A DNA stretch of 64,000 nucleotides from Agaribacterium sp. ZY112 (GTDB lineage Bacteria; Pseudomonadota; Gammaproteobacteria; Pseudomonadales; Cellvibrionaceae): NCBI RefSeq assembly GCF_041346925.1, contig NZ_CP166840.1, positions 3,033,001 to 3,097,000 on the forward strand. Reading direction: 5' to 3'. The first letter of the stretch is position 1. The number at the start of each line of letters is the position of its first letter. Under the pieces are notes generated by a model that was not told where the DNA came from, did not search any database, and was given only the letters and a program-made list of their open reading frames with translations. Positions 48,346-58,423 of this stretch are shown here, piece by piece. The position numbers were made by a program, and so were the translations under genes.

Positions 48346-49326
48346 GTGAAAAAATCAGAACTCGATGGCATCTGTGTTGATGCCTCTGAATTAGTGCAAT
48401 TGCGCTTGCTGGCTAAAGATTTTCATTTGTCTAAAGCCCGTGCATCTTTGCGCTCACTGGCTGGGGCTCATAGCTCTCGGGCTCGAGGGCGAGGCATGAG
48501 CTTTGCCGAAGTCCGTCACTATCAAGCCGGTGACGATGTACGAAATATTGATTGGCGAGTAACCGCTAGAACGCAGCGCACCCACACCAAGCTTTTTGAA
48601 GAAGAAAAAGAGCGCCCGGTATTTGTGCTCTTAGATCAGCGCAAAAGTATGTTTTTTGGCAGTCAGGTGCAATTTAAATCCGTGCTTGCAGCACGCTTAG
48701 CAGCACTATGCTGTTGGCAAGCATATGCAGGGCATGACCGCATTGGCAGTTTGATCTTTAATGATCATAGCCAATGCGACTTACGCCCACGCCAAGGAAA
48801 AAAATCCAGCCTTCAGTTTATCAACCATATTGTTGAGTACAACCAGCAACTACATCAACAAAATCCACAAGTACAACAAGCTTCTAGTGATACAAATACG
48901 GCATTTTCTTTAGATACCATGCTTGAAGAGGCTCTGCGTATTGCAAGACCTGGCTCCTTAATTTACTTGATTAGTGATTTTCATGACCTTAGCCAAAGCA
49001 GTGAAAAATCCCTAGCATTACTTGCACGCCACAATGAGCTGCGTTTTTTCCACGTATCCGATCCCTTAGAAGCCCACTTACCTAAGTTGGGCTCTGTAAA
49101 TTTAAGCAATGGCGACGAGCAAATTCAGGTCAATTTAAACAGCAAGCGCTTTCAAAAAGAATACAGTCACTCGTGGCATCAATTAAATGAGACCATTGAA
49201 GCTTTATGTTTAAAATACAAAATTACTTATCATGCCTTTAGTACCGCACATAGAGTGAACGAATTAATTCATTCCAATTTAAGCCCCGCGCTTGAGCAAA
49301 GTAATACGCTTAAGGAGGCTAAATGA
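48346..49326 (+). CDS. DUF58 (VWA-like) protein
   Basis: A 326-residue protein with the DUF58 signature RHYQAGDDVRNIDWRVTART and HTKLFEEEKERPVFVLLDQR. It resembles a von Willebrand A fold whose metal site is degenerate (LDQRKSM in place of DxSxS). Starts with GTG at 48346, 18 bases after moxR. Typical partner of MoxR ATPases. The last four bases overlap the next gene (ATGA). Confidence 0.92.
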   Translation: MKKSELDGICVDASELVQLRLLAKDFHLSKARASLRSLAGAHSSRARGRGMSFAEVRHYQAGDDVRNIDWRVTARTQRTHTKLFEEEKERPVFVLLDQRKSMFFGSQVQFKSVLAARLAALCCWQAYAGHDRIGSLIFNDHSQCDLRPRQGKKSSLQFINHIVEYNQQLHQQNPQVQQASSDTNTAFSLDTMLEEALRIARPGSLIYLISDFHDLSQSSEKSLALLARHNELRFFHVSDPLEAHLPKLGSVNLSNGDEQIQVNLNSKRFQKEYSHSWHQLNETIEALCLKYKITYHAFSTAHRVNELIHSNLSPALEQSNTLKEAK

Positions 49327-49958
49327 ATAGTCCTATTAGTCAGGGGGCGCAAGCTAGTCAGGCAAACCCTGTGCAAGATAATCCGATGCAGCAACAGTTG
49401 CTTTCAGCATTATCAGATATCCACCTAACAGAAGCGCCTTCACTCTGGCCTTTGGCTATGCACCAGTGGTTAATACTGACTTCGCTTTTACTTATAGTGA
49501 CAGTATTCACTATTGTTGCCTTCAAAAGGCACCAAGCCAAAGCCTATCGCAGGCATTTAGTTGAACGCTTAGATGCATTAGCGCTGAATGGTGGCAATTT
49601 AAGCACGCAGCAAGTGATTGAAGCCGTTAATATATTATTAAAACGGTGTTTTATTTTTATTGGCCGCAAACATAAAGCCGCTTTATATGGCGAACGCTGG
49701 TATCGCACTTTATTAGATGAAAGAGGTGTTTTTAATGATGCACAACGTACGCTTTTTGAATCTCAGATTGATGCTTGGTTACAGCTATCACTCGCTGCTC
49801 CAAACGCCTCCGAAGCACAATTATTTAAAGATGAAGAGGCAATCCAAGCTCTTGTTGAACTTGCCAAGCAGTGGACTAGAAAACATAGAACAGACAAAAA
49901 GCGGATTCGCCCTTTGAGACATCTTATCAGTCGTAACAAGGTGGGGGCTCATGTTTGA
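49323..49958 (+). CDS. DUF4381 membrane protein
   Basis: A 211-residue protein with a Gln-rich N terminus, a single membrane helix near residues 48-68 (WLILTSLLLIVTVFTIVAF) and a basic cytosolic tail. DIHLTEAPSLWPLAMHQW is the DUF4381 entry motif. The position between DUF58 and the first VWA protein is the normal one. It overlaps DUF58 by four bases and the VWA gene by eight. Confidence 0.9.
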   Translation: MNSPISQGAQASQANPVQDNPMQQQLLSALSDIHLTEAPSLWPLAMHQWLILTSLLLIVTVFTIVAFKRHQAKAYRRHLVERLDALALNGGNLSTQQVIEAVNILLKRCFIFIGRKHKAALYGERWYRTLLDERGVFNDAQRTLFESQIDAWLQLSLAAPNASEAQLFKDEEAIQALVELAKQWTRKHRTDKKRIRPLRHLISRNKVGAHV

Positions 49959-50913
49959 TATTCATTGGCCTTGGGTGTTCTTATTATTACCTCTGCCCCT
50001 ATTAGCCTATCGGTATTTAAAGCCTCAAGATAGAAAAGAGCGTTCTTTAAATGCGCCCTTCTTTGCTAGGGCCAGTGCAGCTAAACCAATGCAAAGTCTC
50101 ACCGGCGGTACAGCCAGATTATTAAGCTTGCTTCTTTTATCTGGGGCGTGGTTTGCTTTTATTGTTGCCCTGTCGCAGCCAGTTCGTTTGGGCGAAGCGC
50201 AAAGTATGAGCTCAAGTGGTCGAGACCTTATGCTTGCTGTTGACATTAGCGATAGCATGAAAAAAAACGACATGCCCATTCAAACAGAGTGGTTCAGGCG
50301 AATTGATGTTGCCAAATACATACTTGCAGACTTTTTAAATAAACGAGAAGGCGATCGAGTCGGTTTAATACTCTTTGGCAGCGGTGCTTATTTGCAAGCC
50401 CCCCTCACCTACGATCTGGTCACTGTTAACACTTTGCTACAAGAGGCAAGCTTAGGTATAGCTGGCCCTAAAACAGCCATAGGGGATGCTATTGCTTTGG
50501 CTGTGAAGCAGCTTAAAGACCAGCCCGAGAGCCAACGTGTTCTAATCCTATTAACTGATGGTGCTAACACCTCGGGTAATATCGAACCTGAGCAAGCAGC
50601 TCAGTTAGCCCAGCAGGCTGGCGTCACGGTTCATACTGTAGCGGTAGCACCTTATGATCGTTTTAACCGTCGTCATGTAGATCAGAAAAGCCTCAGCGAT
50701 ATCGCTGAAAAGACAGGCGGTGAGTACTTTATTGCGCATGATCCTAAAGAGTTAATGAAGGTGTATGAAACGCTTAATAAAATTGAAATGATCGACTTAG
50801 AAGAAAAGCAGGTGCGCCCCATTATTAATCTCTTTTACTGGCCATTGACAATAAGCCTACTACTGCTTGGCTTGCTTGTATCAATGCAGACACTAACAGC
50901 TCAGCGATCTTGA
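49951..50913 (+). CDS. VWA-domain membrane protein (BatA-like)
   Basis: A 320-residue protein with membrane helices near residues 6-22, 57-75 and 290-312 and a von Willebrand A domain between. The metal site has Asp98, Ser100 and Ser102 (VDISDSM), and the ILLTDGANTSGNI strand completes the fold. Intact MIDAS suggests ligand binding. It overlaps DUF4381 by eight bases and precedes the second VWA protein by seven bases. Confidence 0.93.
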   Translation: MFDIHWPWVFLLLPLPLLAYRYLKPQDRKERSLNAPFFARASAAKPMQSLTGGTARLLSLLLLSGAWFAFIVALSQPVRLGEAQSMSSSGRDLMLAVDISDSMKKNDMPIQTEWFRRIDVAKYILADFLNKREGDRVGLILFGSGAYLQAPLTYDLVTVNTLLQEASLGIAGPKTAIGDAIALAVKQLKDQPESQRVLILLTDGANTSGNIEPEQAAQLAQQAGVTVHTVAVAPYDRFNRRHVDQKSLSDIAEKTGGEYFIAHDPKELMKVYETLNKIEMIDLEEKQVRPIINLFYWPLTISLLLLGLLVSMQTLTAQRS

Positions 50914-50920
50914 CAGTTGT

Positions 50921-52930
50921 ATGACCGAACTTATCACTCAATTTCATTTTCTGCGTCCATGGCTACTTTTGGCTTTGATCCCTCTTATCTATTTTACATG
51001 GATGAATTTTCGCCATAACCAAGCAAGCACTCGCTGGAAAAAAGCGATCGATGCGCGTTTTTTGAATGTATTAGCTGGCACCGAGTCGAGTAACAATAAA
51101 AGCAACTCTTACTTTCTGGTTTTGCTAGGGGCTCTTTTAATCTTAGCCCTAGCTGGGCCAACATGGCTTAAACAAAAAACAAATGCCCAACAAAACCAGC
51201 AAGCTGTTGTTATCGTTTTGGATTTGAGTCCATCGATGGCGATTAATGACATACAGCCTTCGCGTATTAAGCGCGCTCAACTCAAGCTTCAGGACTTATT
51301 AAATTCACGTAAAGATGGTTTAACCGCTTTAGTTGTTTATTCCGGTGATGCGCATATTGTCACTCCTTTATCTGATGACAATAAGACCTTAAAGTCCCTG
51401 CTACCGAATTTAAGCCCTGCTATCATGCCAAGCCCTGGTTCAAATATTGAAGCAGGCTTGCAACTCGCTGAAAACTTAGTTCGTGATGCAGGCGCACAAC
51501 CGGCCAACATTATTGTTGTGAGCGACGGCATTGATAGCAGTGCATTGACTAACTTAAAAAACATAACCAAGAAGAGTAAAAACCACTATAGCATTTGGGG
51601 AATCGGTACTGCCTCTGGTGGCCCAATCCCCTTAGCTGATGGTAATTTTGCGCGTAAAAGCGATGGCAATATCGTTGTTGCCCAACTTGATCATGAACAA
51701 ATGCAAGCAGCAGCTAACAGCTTAAATGCACTTTACATCCCATTTAGTAATGATGACTTAGACCTTAATACCCTTTTTGATTTTGCGCTGAAAGACAGCT
51801 CTATTGGTGACAGCCAATCTGAATTTAATGGCGAGCAATGGCAAGACCTTGGCCCCTACTTACTTATACCTGCTTTATTTTTATTTCTGTTCGCTTTTCG
51901 CCGAGGACAATTTATCTGTTTGCTCCTGGGCATGAGTTTTTATGGTCATTACACAGAAGCTAATGTTGTAAGCGATGTCTGGAAAACCCCAGATCAACGA
52001 GCCTATAACGCTTTTGAAGAAGGAAACTACGATAAAGCACAGACGCTTTTTAATGATCCTGAATGGAAAGCCTCTTCGCTTTATAAAAATGGTCAGTACC
52101 AAGAAGCTGCTGAGTTATGGGGGCAGTTGCAAGGTCCAGAAGCAGCTTATAACTCGGCAAATAGCTTGGCTCTAAGTGGTCAGCTAGAAAAGGCCCTAGA
52201 AAAATATGAACAAGCCTTAGAGCAACAACCTGATATGCAGGATGCGCAAAAAAATAAAGCGATTATTGAGCAACTACTAAAACAGCAAGAGCAACAAGAA
52301 CAACAAAATCAGGACCAGTCTGAGCAAGACCAAAACCAGCAGGATGAACAACAAAAGCAAGACGGCGCTAGTGAAGACAGCAACGAGCAAGAGCAAAATG
52401 AGCAAAACCAGGATGGTCAGTCACAGCAGGAGCAATCTGAATCCCAGCAAGAGCAAAATGAGTCACAAGATTCACCTAAGCAGAATTCTGATTCTGACTC
52501 AGGTTCACAACAGGGCTCTAAAAATGACACTGAACAAAATAATGAGCAAGAGGCCTCTAGTAACAAAGCGGATACCGAGCAAAAATCCGATAAAGAAGCT
52601 TTAGATCAACACTACAACAAACAAGAAAGCTCGGAGCAGCCTAGCCCCGACCCGCAGAGCGAAGAAGCTCAACAGCAAGCTCAAAAAGCGGCCGAAGCCA
52701 AGCAAGAGCAAGCAGAACAAGAGCAGGCTCAGCAGCAAGCGCAAGAACAGTATCGTGAAGTAGAGAGACTAAGCGAGGAAGATCAAGCTCTCGAACAGTG
52801 GCTAAGAAAGGTTCCTGATGACCCAAGCACTCTCTTGCGCAACAAATTTGAACAACAATATCGTCAGCAGAAAATACAACGACAGCAGCGCTATCGTGCA
52901 GCACCTGATGAAACACAGCAACGCTGGTAG
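50921..52930 (+). CDS. VWA plus TPR protein with Gln/Glu/Ser-rich tail (BatB/BatC fusion)
   Basis: A 669-residue protein: N-terminal membrane helices (~13-30, 64-80), VWA domain with intact MIDAS (Asp101, Ser103, Ser105 in LDLSPSM), further helices near 310-340, TPR-like repeats around residues 380-450 (YNSANSLALSGQLEKALEKYEQAL), then a long Q/E/S/N-rich, low-complexity tail (about 450-630) and a charged end. BatB and BatC are separate in Bacteroides but fused here, as in Pseudomonas. Confidence 0.92.
   Translation: MTELITQFHFLRPWLLLALIPLIYFTWMNFRHNQASTRWKKAIDARFLNVLAGTESSNNKSNSYFLVLLGALLILALAGPTWLKQKTNAQQNQQAVVIVLDLSPSMAINDIQPSRIKRAQLKLQDLLNSRKDGLTALVVYSGDAHIVTPLSDDNKTLKSLLPNLSPAIMPSPGSNIEAGLQLAENLVRDAGAQPANIIVVSDGIDSSALTNLKNITKKSKNHYSIWGIGTASGGPIPLADGNFARKSDGNIVVAQLDHEQMQAAANSLNALYIPFSNDDLDLNTLFDFALKDSSIGDSQSEFNGEQWQDLGPYLLIPALFLFLFAFRRGQFICLLLGMSFYGHYTEANVVSDVWKTPDQRAYNAFEEGNYDKAQTLFNDPEWKASSLYKNGQYQEAAELWGQLQGPEAAYNSANSLALSGQLEKALEKYEQALEQQPDMQDAQKNKAIIEQLLKQQEQQEQQNQDQSEQDQNQQDEQQKQDGASEDSNEQEQNEQNQDGQSQQEQSESQQEQNESQDSPKQNSDSDSGSQQGSKNDTEQNNEQEASSNKADTEQKSDKEALDQHYNKQESSEQPSPDPQSEEAQQQAQKAAEAKQEQAEQEQAQQQAQEQYREVERLSEEDQALEQWLRKVPDDPSTLLRNKFEQQYRQQKIQRQQRYRAAPDETQQRW
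52275..52770 (+). repeat. Gln/Glu/Ser/Asn-rich low-complexity coding tract
   Basis: CAA, CAG, GAA, GAG and AGC-type codons dominate, and short direct repeats such as GAGCAAAATGAG (52393 and 52451 regions) occur. It encodes the flexible tail of the VWA-TPR protein. Confidence 0.75.
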
Positions 52931-52964
52931 CCCCATGTTTTATACTCAGATATGTTATAAAAAG

Positions 52965-54650
52965 ATGCTTAATAAAAAACACCTCATTATTTTCATTGTC
53001 TCCTTATTATTAGCGCATGATGTTTTTGCAGGCTTCAGCGCTTCGGTAAACAGGAGCGAACTTGCCCTTGGAGAAACCTTAGAGCTACAACTGATTTTTG
53101 AAGGTGATAATCAAGGCAAAGTACCTGATATCGATAAGCTGCGACATAACTTTGAACTCAAACGCGCCTACCCTTCCTCAAGTCGAAACACCATCAACGG
53201 CCACACGACTTATATTAATCAGTGGACGATACAGCTTGAACCAAAACATAAGGGCAAATTACTTATCCCCCCTTTCACACTGGTAGGTGAGACGACATCT
53301 CCTATTGAAATTACGGTTCATGAGCAAAGCCAAGCTCCGTCGACATTAGAAAACTTAATGATCGAGACCATTGTTGATAAGGGCTCGGCCTATGTTCAAG
53401 AGCAACTAAAATTAAGTTATCGACTTTATTATAAAGTCAGCGTAAACGATATTAACGCGGAAGAATTGAAACTCAATGATGCCGTTGTGAAGCAGCTAGA
53501 GTCAAAACGCTACCAAAGAACCATTGATGGCCAGCATTATCAGGTTATCGAAATTAACTACGCTATCTTGCCTCAGCGCAGCGGCACCTTAGTCATTCCA
53601 CCACTGGATTGGCAAATAGACGTATTACAAGGTGGACGTTCACGCGCCCTATTTGGCAGCTTTAGCCGCACTCAGGCATATAAACTTCGCAGCGGTGAAA
53701 AAGTGATCCGTATCCGATCAATACCCGATGAATTTCCAGCCGATGCGCAGTGGCTTCCTGCTCGCTCGGTCGAATTAAGCCAGCGCTGGAGTAGCTCACC
53801 GCTTGAATTTAAATTAGGCACACCCATCACTCGAGAAATCAGCCTTAAAGTGAGTGGCTTAGAGTCGGCACAGCTGCCTCATATATTGGAAGATAGCAGC
53901 AGTGCTGAACAAAAAGTGTATTTAGAACAGCCTAATTTGGAAGATGCTGAAGACCAATTTGGTTTAGTCAGTACACGTAAAGAGAGTGCTGCTATTGTAC
54001 TCAACTCTGAACGTTCAAAAGTTGCAGGTATATCCGTGCCTTGGTGGAATACCGTAACGAATGAACTCGAATACGCAAGCCTACCAGAGCAGAGCATTGC
54101 TTTGTCTCCAGGGCAAGAAGTGAAACAAACCGAAGTACAAGCTTCTCGTTTAAGTAATCAGCAAGCGCCTGCAAGAAACGTCGACACTCTTGCATCTGGC
54201 CCCTCTAAGTTGCTGATTGGTATCTTAACCTTATCTGCTTTGCTTAATATTGTTTTAGCATTTGTTGTTGTGAAGCTCTACTCTCAGCAAAAAACACCTA
54301 TATTCCGTAAAAAGACTAAAACTCAAAGCAAAGTAAATCAGCTCACATTGGACCTTGCCGCTCTCAAGAGCCTAGCTGAATCTAAGTCTGCTTCTGAGTT
54401 TCGCGTTGAGCTGGCAAGACAGGTTCGCGAGGTTTATCGCTGCTCTAACCTGCAGGAGTTTTATTCTTACTTAAGAGCGCAAGGGGCACTTGAGCTTCTA
54501 CAAAAGCTAGAAAGTCTTGATGATTTACTCTATGCAAATACAAAAGCGGAAATGCATGAAAACATCTTAGAAGAGCTTGTTAGCCTCTTGGCAGAGATTA
54601 AACCACTACATAGTGGCAAAGAGCGCGATCAACTTGATGCGTTGTGGTAA
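52965..54650 (+). CDS. BatD-like protein
   Basis: About 561 residues from the ATG at 52965, which gives a signal peptide (MLNKKHLIIFIVSLLLAHDVFA). An ATG at 52935 would add 10 residues and lies four bases after the previous gene. The extracytoplasmic part has the BatD beta-rich domains (NRSELALGETLELQLIFEG, QWTIQLEPKHKGKLLIPPF); a membrane helix follows near residue 425 (LIGILTLSALLNIVLAFVVV) and a cytosolic helical tail. A longer reading from 52818 overlaps the VWA-TPR gene and is rejected. Last gene of the cluster. Confidence 0.88.
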   Translation: MLNKKHLIIFIVSLLLAHDVFAGFSASVNRSELALGETLELQLIFEGDNQGKVPDIDKLRHNFELKRAYPSSSRNTINGHTTYINQWTIQLEPKHKGKLLIPPFTLVGETTSPIEITVHEQSQAPSTLENLMIETIVDKGSAYVQEQLKLSYRLYYKVSVNDINAEELKLNDAVVKQLESKRYQRTIDGQHYQVIEINYAILPQRSGTLVIPPLDWQIDVLQGGRSRALFGSFSRTQAYKLRSGEKVIRIRSIPDEFPADAQWLPARSVELSQRWSSSPLEFKLGTPITREISLKVSGLESAQLPHILEDSSSAEQKVYLEQPNLEDAEDQFGLVSTRKESAAIVLNSERSKVAGISVPWWNTVTNELEYASLPEQSIALSPGQEVKQTEVQASRLSNQQAPARNVDTLASGPSKLLIGILTLSALLNIVLAFVVVKLYSQQKTPIFRKKTKTQSKVNQLTLDLAALKSLAESKSASEFRVELARQVREVYRCSNLQEFYSYLRAQGALELLQKLESLDDLLYANTKAEMHENILEELVSLLAEIKPLHSGKERDQLDALW

Positions 54651-54684
54651 AAGGCTAAACAGCCAACATGCTACATTACTAGCG

Positions 54685-54705
54685 CTAGGGCTTTTAAGGC
54701 TCTAG
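54685..54705. terminator. Weak hairpin between batD and the small acidic gene
   Basis: CTAGGGCTT and AGGCTCTAG form a 9-bp stem with two G-T pairs around a 3-base loop; no T tract. Possible end for the convergent genes. Confidence 0.3.
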
Positions 54706-54713
54706 CCTACAAT

Positions 54714-54965
54714 CTAATGAAAAACCGTTGGAACTGAATTCTCAAGATGCTCTTCAGAGGCTTCATCTGCACCTTCTTCTGTTGCCGCATCCAAACCCGC
54801 TTCGATCATCGCTTTGGCAACCGCAAACTTAGATTGATTTAGAAAGTACAAGGCTTCTTCTGAAAAGCTAATGGTTACTAGTGGGTCCCCGTCCTCTTCT
54901 TCCCCTGCACGACGTAAAGCAATTTCACCATCGGGTAATTCTACAATTTCATAAAGGTCGGACAT
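54714..54965 (-). CDS. Small acidic conserved protein
   Basis: An 83-residue protein beginning MSDLYEIVELPDGEIALRR and ending in an acidic tail (EEGADEASEEHLENSVP). It resembles the small conserved protein next to topA in Pseudomonas (near PA3012). No domain or function recognised. It stands upstream of BatD's convergent end and downstream of the DUF6586 gene in the minus direction. Confidence 0.65.
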   Translation of the reverse strand: MSDLYEIVELPDGEIALRRAGEEEDGDPLVTISFSEEALYFLNQSKFAVAKAMIEAGLDAATEEGADEASEEHLENSVPTVFH

Positions 54966-55020
54966 AATACTGCAAGGTAATGGACAAAAGGCCGGCGATT
55001 GTAGCAGATGTAGGCAGGCT

Positions 55021-55455
55021 TTAGTATTCGCCGCTTAGTTGAGATTTTAATGAGATAAAACGCTCGCATAGAGCGAGAGAGCCGAGCAAGTAGTCTGGCT
55101 CAGTATCGGTCCAGTGCTGAGCTGCCTCAGCAGCATTTGAAGCAATGAGTGAGGCTGGCGTTTCAGCACTTGTATGCTGTTGACGCCACGTTGTTTTGCT
55201 TTGATCTAGACTCGAAAAGATAAGGTAAAGAGCCTCTAGCTCAGAAAGCTCTTTATTTTGAACGATAAGATTGCGAACATTTAAACCCAAAGCTCGAGCT
55301 AATTGCTCAAGCATATCTCTGTATTGCAGTAGTGAAGCGTATAAAAAGCTGCTGCGTGCAAAACCTTTTAGATCAGTTAAAACAGCCAGGTTTTGCTGAA
55401 GCATGCGTAGCTTCTGCGTACTGAGTTCTAACTGCTCTAACTGTGATAAGGCCAT
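55021..55455 (-). CDS. DUF6586-like helical protein
   Basis: A 144-residue, all-helical protein starting MALSQLEQLELSTQKLRMLQ, related to the small protein beside topA in Pseudomonas (PA3010). The ATG at 55455 lies one base after the topA stop; a longer reading from 55584 overlaps the lysine-rich end of topA and is rejected. Function unknown. Contains helical segments LYASLLQYRDMLEQLARAL and LGSLALCERFISLKSQL. Confidence 0.75.
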   Translation of the reverse strand: MALSQLEQLELSTQKLRMLQQNLAVLTDLKGFARSSFLYASLLQYRDMLEQLARALGLNVRNLIVQNKELSELEALYLIFSSLDQSKTTWRQQHTSAETPASLIASNAAEAAQHWTDTEPDYLLGSLALCERFISLKSQLSGEY

Positions 55456-55456
55456 G

Positions 55457-58147
55457 TTATTTCTTTTTAGCGGGCGCTTTTTTAGCTTTAGGTTTGGCTT
55501 TTGCCTTGGGCTTAGCTTTAGCCTTCTCTTCGATGACCCACTTACTGCCTTCGTAGGTAGCGCGCCAACCGCTTGGCTTACCATTTATTTCTGTTTGCAC
55601 ATAGTGCTCTTTTGACTTTCTGCTAAAGCGAATTATCGCTTCATTGCCGTCACTATCTTCAGTGGGAGCCTTGAGTAAAAAATTATATTTAGGGTCAATT
55701 TCAGAGGCATGAGGTAATATCTCTAGCACCTTTGGGGCTCGAGTCTCGCGGTTTTTAGGGAAACCACTGGCCGCCAAAAACATACCCGCAGCACCATCAC
55801 GCAAAACATAAGTGTCATCGACCTTTTCACACTTAAGCTCAGGCATCGGCACCGGGTCCATTTTGGGAGGTGCGGCTTCACCATTTTTTAATAGCTTACG
55901 TGTATTTTTACAATCATCGCTGGTACAGCCAAAATACTTACCAAATCGTCCTGATTTTAACTGCATATCAGAGCCACACTTATCACACTCGATAACGGGG
56001 CCATCATAACCTTTGATACGAAACTCACCTTTCTCAACTTCGTAGCCGTCACAATCTGGGTTGTTGCCACAGATATGAATTTTACGGCTTTCGTCAAGCA
56101 GGTAACTATCCATCGCGGTATTGCAGATAGGACAGCGGCGCTTCATACGCAGTTGTTGCAGTTCCACCTCTTCGTCTTCAGAGCCTACGGCTTCATCGCC
56201 CGAGACCAAATTCATGGTGTTTTTACAGCGCTCTTTAGGTGGCAACTGATAGCCAGAGCAACCTAGAAAAACACCGGTACTGCCGGTGCGAATTTGCATA
56301 TCACGGCCACAGTTACTGCACTCTATATCGGTGGATACAGGTTCATTGCGACGCATACCTGCATCGGCATCTTTGGCTTTTGATAAAGACTGGGTGAAAT
56401 CGCCATAAAACTCATCGAGTAGATCTACCCAATCTCGGCGCCCTTCTGCCACATCATCCAAGCGCTCTTCCATGCTTGCGGTAAAGCCAAAATCCATCAG
56501 TTCTTCAAAACTTTCTACAAGGCGCTCGGTAACAATGTCACCCATTTTGTCGGCATAAAAGCGCTTGTTTTCAAGATGCACATAACCGCGATCTTGAATG
56601 GTTGAGATAATAGACGCGTAGGTAGATGGACGGCCGATGCCGCGTTTTTCCAGCTCTTTCACCAGACTTGCTTCTGAAAAGCGAGCAATAGGCTTAGTAA
56701 AGTGCTGCTTGGGCAACAGCTCATTTAAGTTAAGTGCATCGCCCACTTTGACATCAGGCAAGATGCCGTCTTCATCTTTTTTCGGTGCAAGCGGCATGAC
56801 TTTGGTGTAACCGTCAAAGCGCATCACACGACCGCGAGCGCGTAGCTCAAAATCACCGGCGCTAACCACAATACTGGTTGATGTGAATTCAGCTTCTTTC
56901 ATCTGACACGCAACAAATTGATTCCAAATTAGCTGGTATAAACGCTCAGCATCGCGCTCCATACCAGTGAGCTGGCTGCCCTTTAGCTCAACATTTGAAG
57001 GTCGAATGGCTTCGTGAGCCTCTTGAGCATTGCTATTTGAAGAGCTGTAATTGCGAGCTTCTTTAGGTAAGTACTTTGAACCAAAGTTCTCTTCAACAAA
57101 ATTGCGACAGGATTCAACCGCATCTTTGCTTAATGCTGTTGAATCGGTACGCATATAGGTGATGTAACCCGCTTCATAAAGACGCTGAGCCATCATCATG
57201 GTTTTCTTTACACCAAAACCTAAGCGCGTAGATGCAGCTTGCTGCAACGTTGAGGTAATAAAAGGCGCGCTGGGTTTAGAACTGGTAGGTTTATCTTCAC
57301 GCTTTGATACTGTGTAGTTACTGCCTTTAAGAGCAGTAACCGCAGCCATACACTGCTCTTCATTAACCGGTTTGAATGCATCGCCGTTTTGTTTTTTAAC
57401 TTCACAGTAAAGCTTCTCGGCAGCACCTGCAGCTAAATTTGCATGCACTGTCCAGTATTCTTCTGGAATAAAAGCACGAATTTCTCGCTCTCGCTCCGAT
57501 ACAAGACGCACAGCAACCGACTGAACACGGCCGGCACTTAAACCTCGGGCGATTTTTTCCCAAAGCAAAGGGGAAACCATATAGCCCACTACACGGTCGA
57601 GAAAACGTCGTGCTTGTTGAGCATTTACACGGTTTTGATCAACCTTACCGGGCTGTTTAAACGCATCTTGAATGGCCGACTTAGTGATTTCATTAAAGAC
57701 AACACGATGATACTGCTTGCCTTCACCACCAATGGCCTGCTTTAAATGCCAAGCAATGGCCTCTCCTTCTCTATCCAAATCCGTTGCGAGATAGATGTCG
57801 TCAGCGTTTTCCGCTAATTTTTGTAATTCCGCTACAACCTTTTCTTTGCCGGGCAGGATTTGATAATCAGCTTGCCAATTATTCTCTGGGTCAATGCCCA
57901 TACGCTTAATAAGCTGTTCACGCGATTTTTTCTCTTTATGAATCACCTTTTGTTCCGGTGACAATTTACGCGTTATAGCCGCTTGGCGGGCGCGCTCTTT
58001 TGCATCAACAGGCTCTGTCTTAGAACCACTGGTGGGTAAATCCCGAATATGACCAACGCTCGATTTAACAACAAAATCTTTACCAAGATATTTGTTAATC
58101 GTTTTTGCTTTTGCCGGTGACTCGACAATAACTAACGACTTTCCCAT
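55457..58147 (-). CDS. topA: DNA topoisomerase I
   Basis: Type IA topoisomerase relaxing negative supercoils. The 896 residues show the Toprim domain ([30 protein letters not shown]), the catalytic tyrosine in [13 protein letters not shown] (about residue 325), three C-terminal Cys4 zinc ribbons (CSNCGRD..., CPICNTA..., CDKCGSD...) and a lysine/alanine-rich basic tail. E. coli TopA is 865. The stop precedes the next gene by one base. The 276-base gap upstream (58148-58423) holds no gene that I can see. Confidence 0.97.
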   Translation of the reverse strand: MGKSLVIVESPAKAKTINKYLGKDFVVKSSVGHIRDLPTSGSKTEPVDAKERARQAAITRKLSPEQKVIHKEKKSREQLIKRMGIDPENNWQADYQILPGKEKVVAELQKLAENADDIYLATDLDREGEAIAWHLKQAIGGEGKQYHRVVFNEITKSAIQDAFKQPGKVDQNRVNAQQARRFLDRVVGYMVSPLLWEKIARGLSAGRVQSVAVRLVSEREREIRAFIPEEYWTVHANLAAGAAEKLYCEVKKQNGDAFKPVNEEQCMAAVTALKGSNYTVSKREDKPTSSKPSAPFITSTLQQAASTRLGFGVKKTMMMAQRLYEAGYITYMRTDSTALSKDAVESCRNFVEENFGSKYLPKEARNYSSSNSNAQEAHEAIRPSNVELKGSQLTGMERDAERLYQLIWNQFVACQMKEAEFTSTSIVVSAGDFELRARGRVMRFDGYTKVMPLAPKKDEDGILPDVKVGDALNLNELLPKQHFTKPIARFSEASLVKELEKRGIGRPSTYASIISTIQDRGYVHLENKRFYADKMGDIVTERLVESFEELMDFGFTASMEERLDDVAEGRRDWVDLLDEFYGDFTQSLSKAKDADAGMRRNEPVSTDIECSNCGRDMQIRTGSTGVFLGCSGYQLPPKERCKNTMNLVSGDEAVGSEDEEVELQQLRMKRRCPICNTAMDSYLLDESRKIHICGNNPDCDGYEVEKGEFRIKGYDGPVIECDKCGSDMQLKSGRFGKYFGCTSDDCKNTRKLLKNGEAAPPKMDPVPMPELKCEKVDDTYVLRDGAAGMFLAASGFPKNRETRAPKVLEILPHASEIDPKYNFLLKAPTEDSDGNEAIIRFSRKSKEHYVQTEINGKPSGWRATYEGSKWVIEEKAKAKPKAKAKPKAKKAPAKKK

Positions 58148-58423
58148 GCTACTCCAGTTTACGGCTTGTACCGAATGTCGATTTTTTGAGCGAAAATAGA
58201 TCTTAAACGCTCTCTCTATTATTACTAAAACACAGCCTAGGCGCTTTTGCGAGAGCTTGCCGTGATTTTGAGGTGCACATATATAAGTGCTAAGAATGCC
58301 AAGGTCAAGAAAACCACTTTGTAAATGTGGACTTCGACGCCCCTATTTGGTTTTATCACTTAGCTCGCGCTTGTCTATACTGACTGTATATCTCTATTAA
58401 CATGCAAGCCGTTTAGCCTTGCC

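Noticed and set aside
52818..52964. N-terminal extension of the BatD-like gene
   Set aside because: It overlaps the VWA-TPR gene by over 100 bases and would bury the signal peptide starting at 52965.
55456..55584. N-terminal extension of the DUF6586-like gene
   Set aside because: It is the lysine-rich topA tail read in another frame; the ATG one base after the topA stop fits better.
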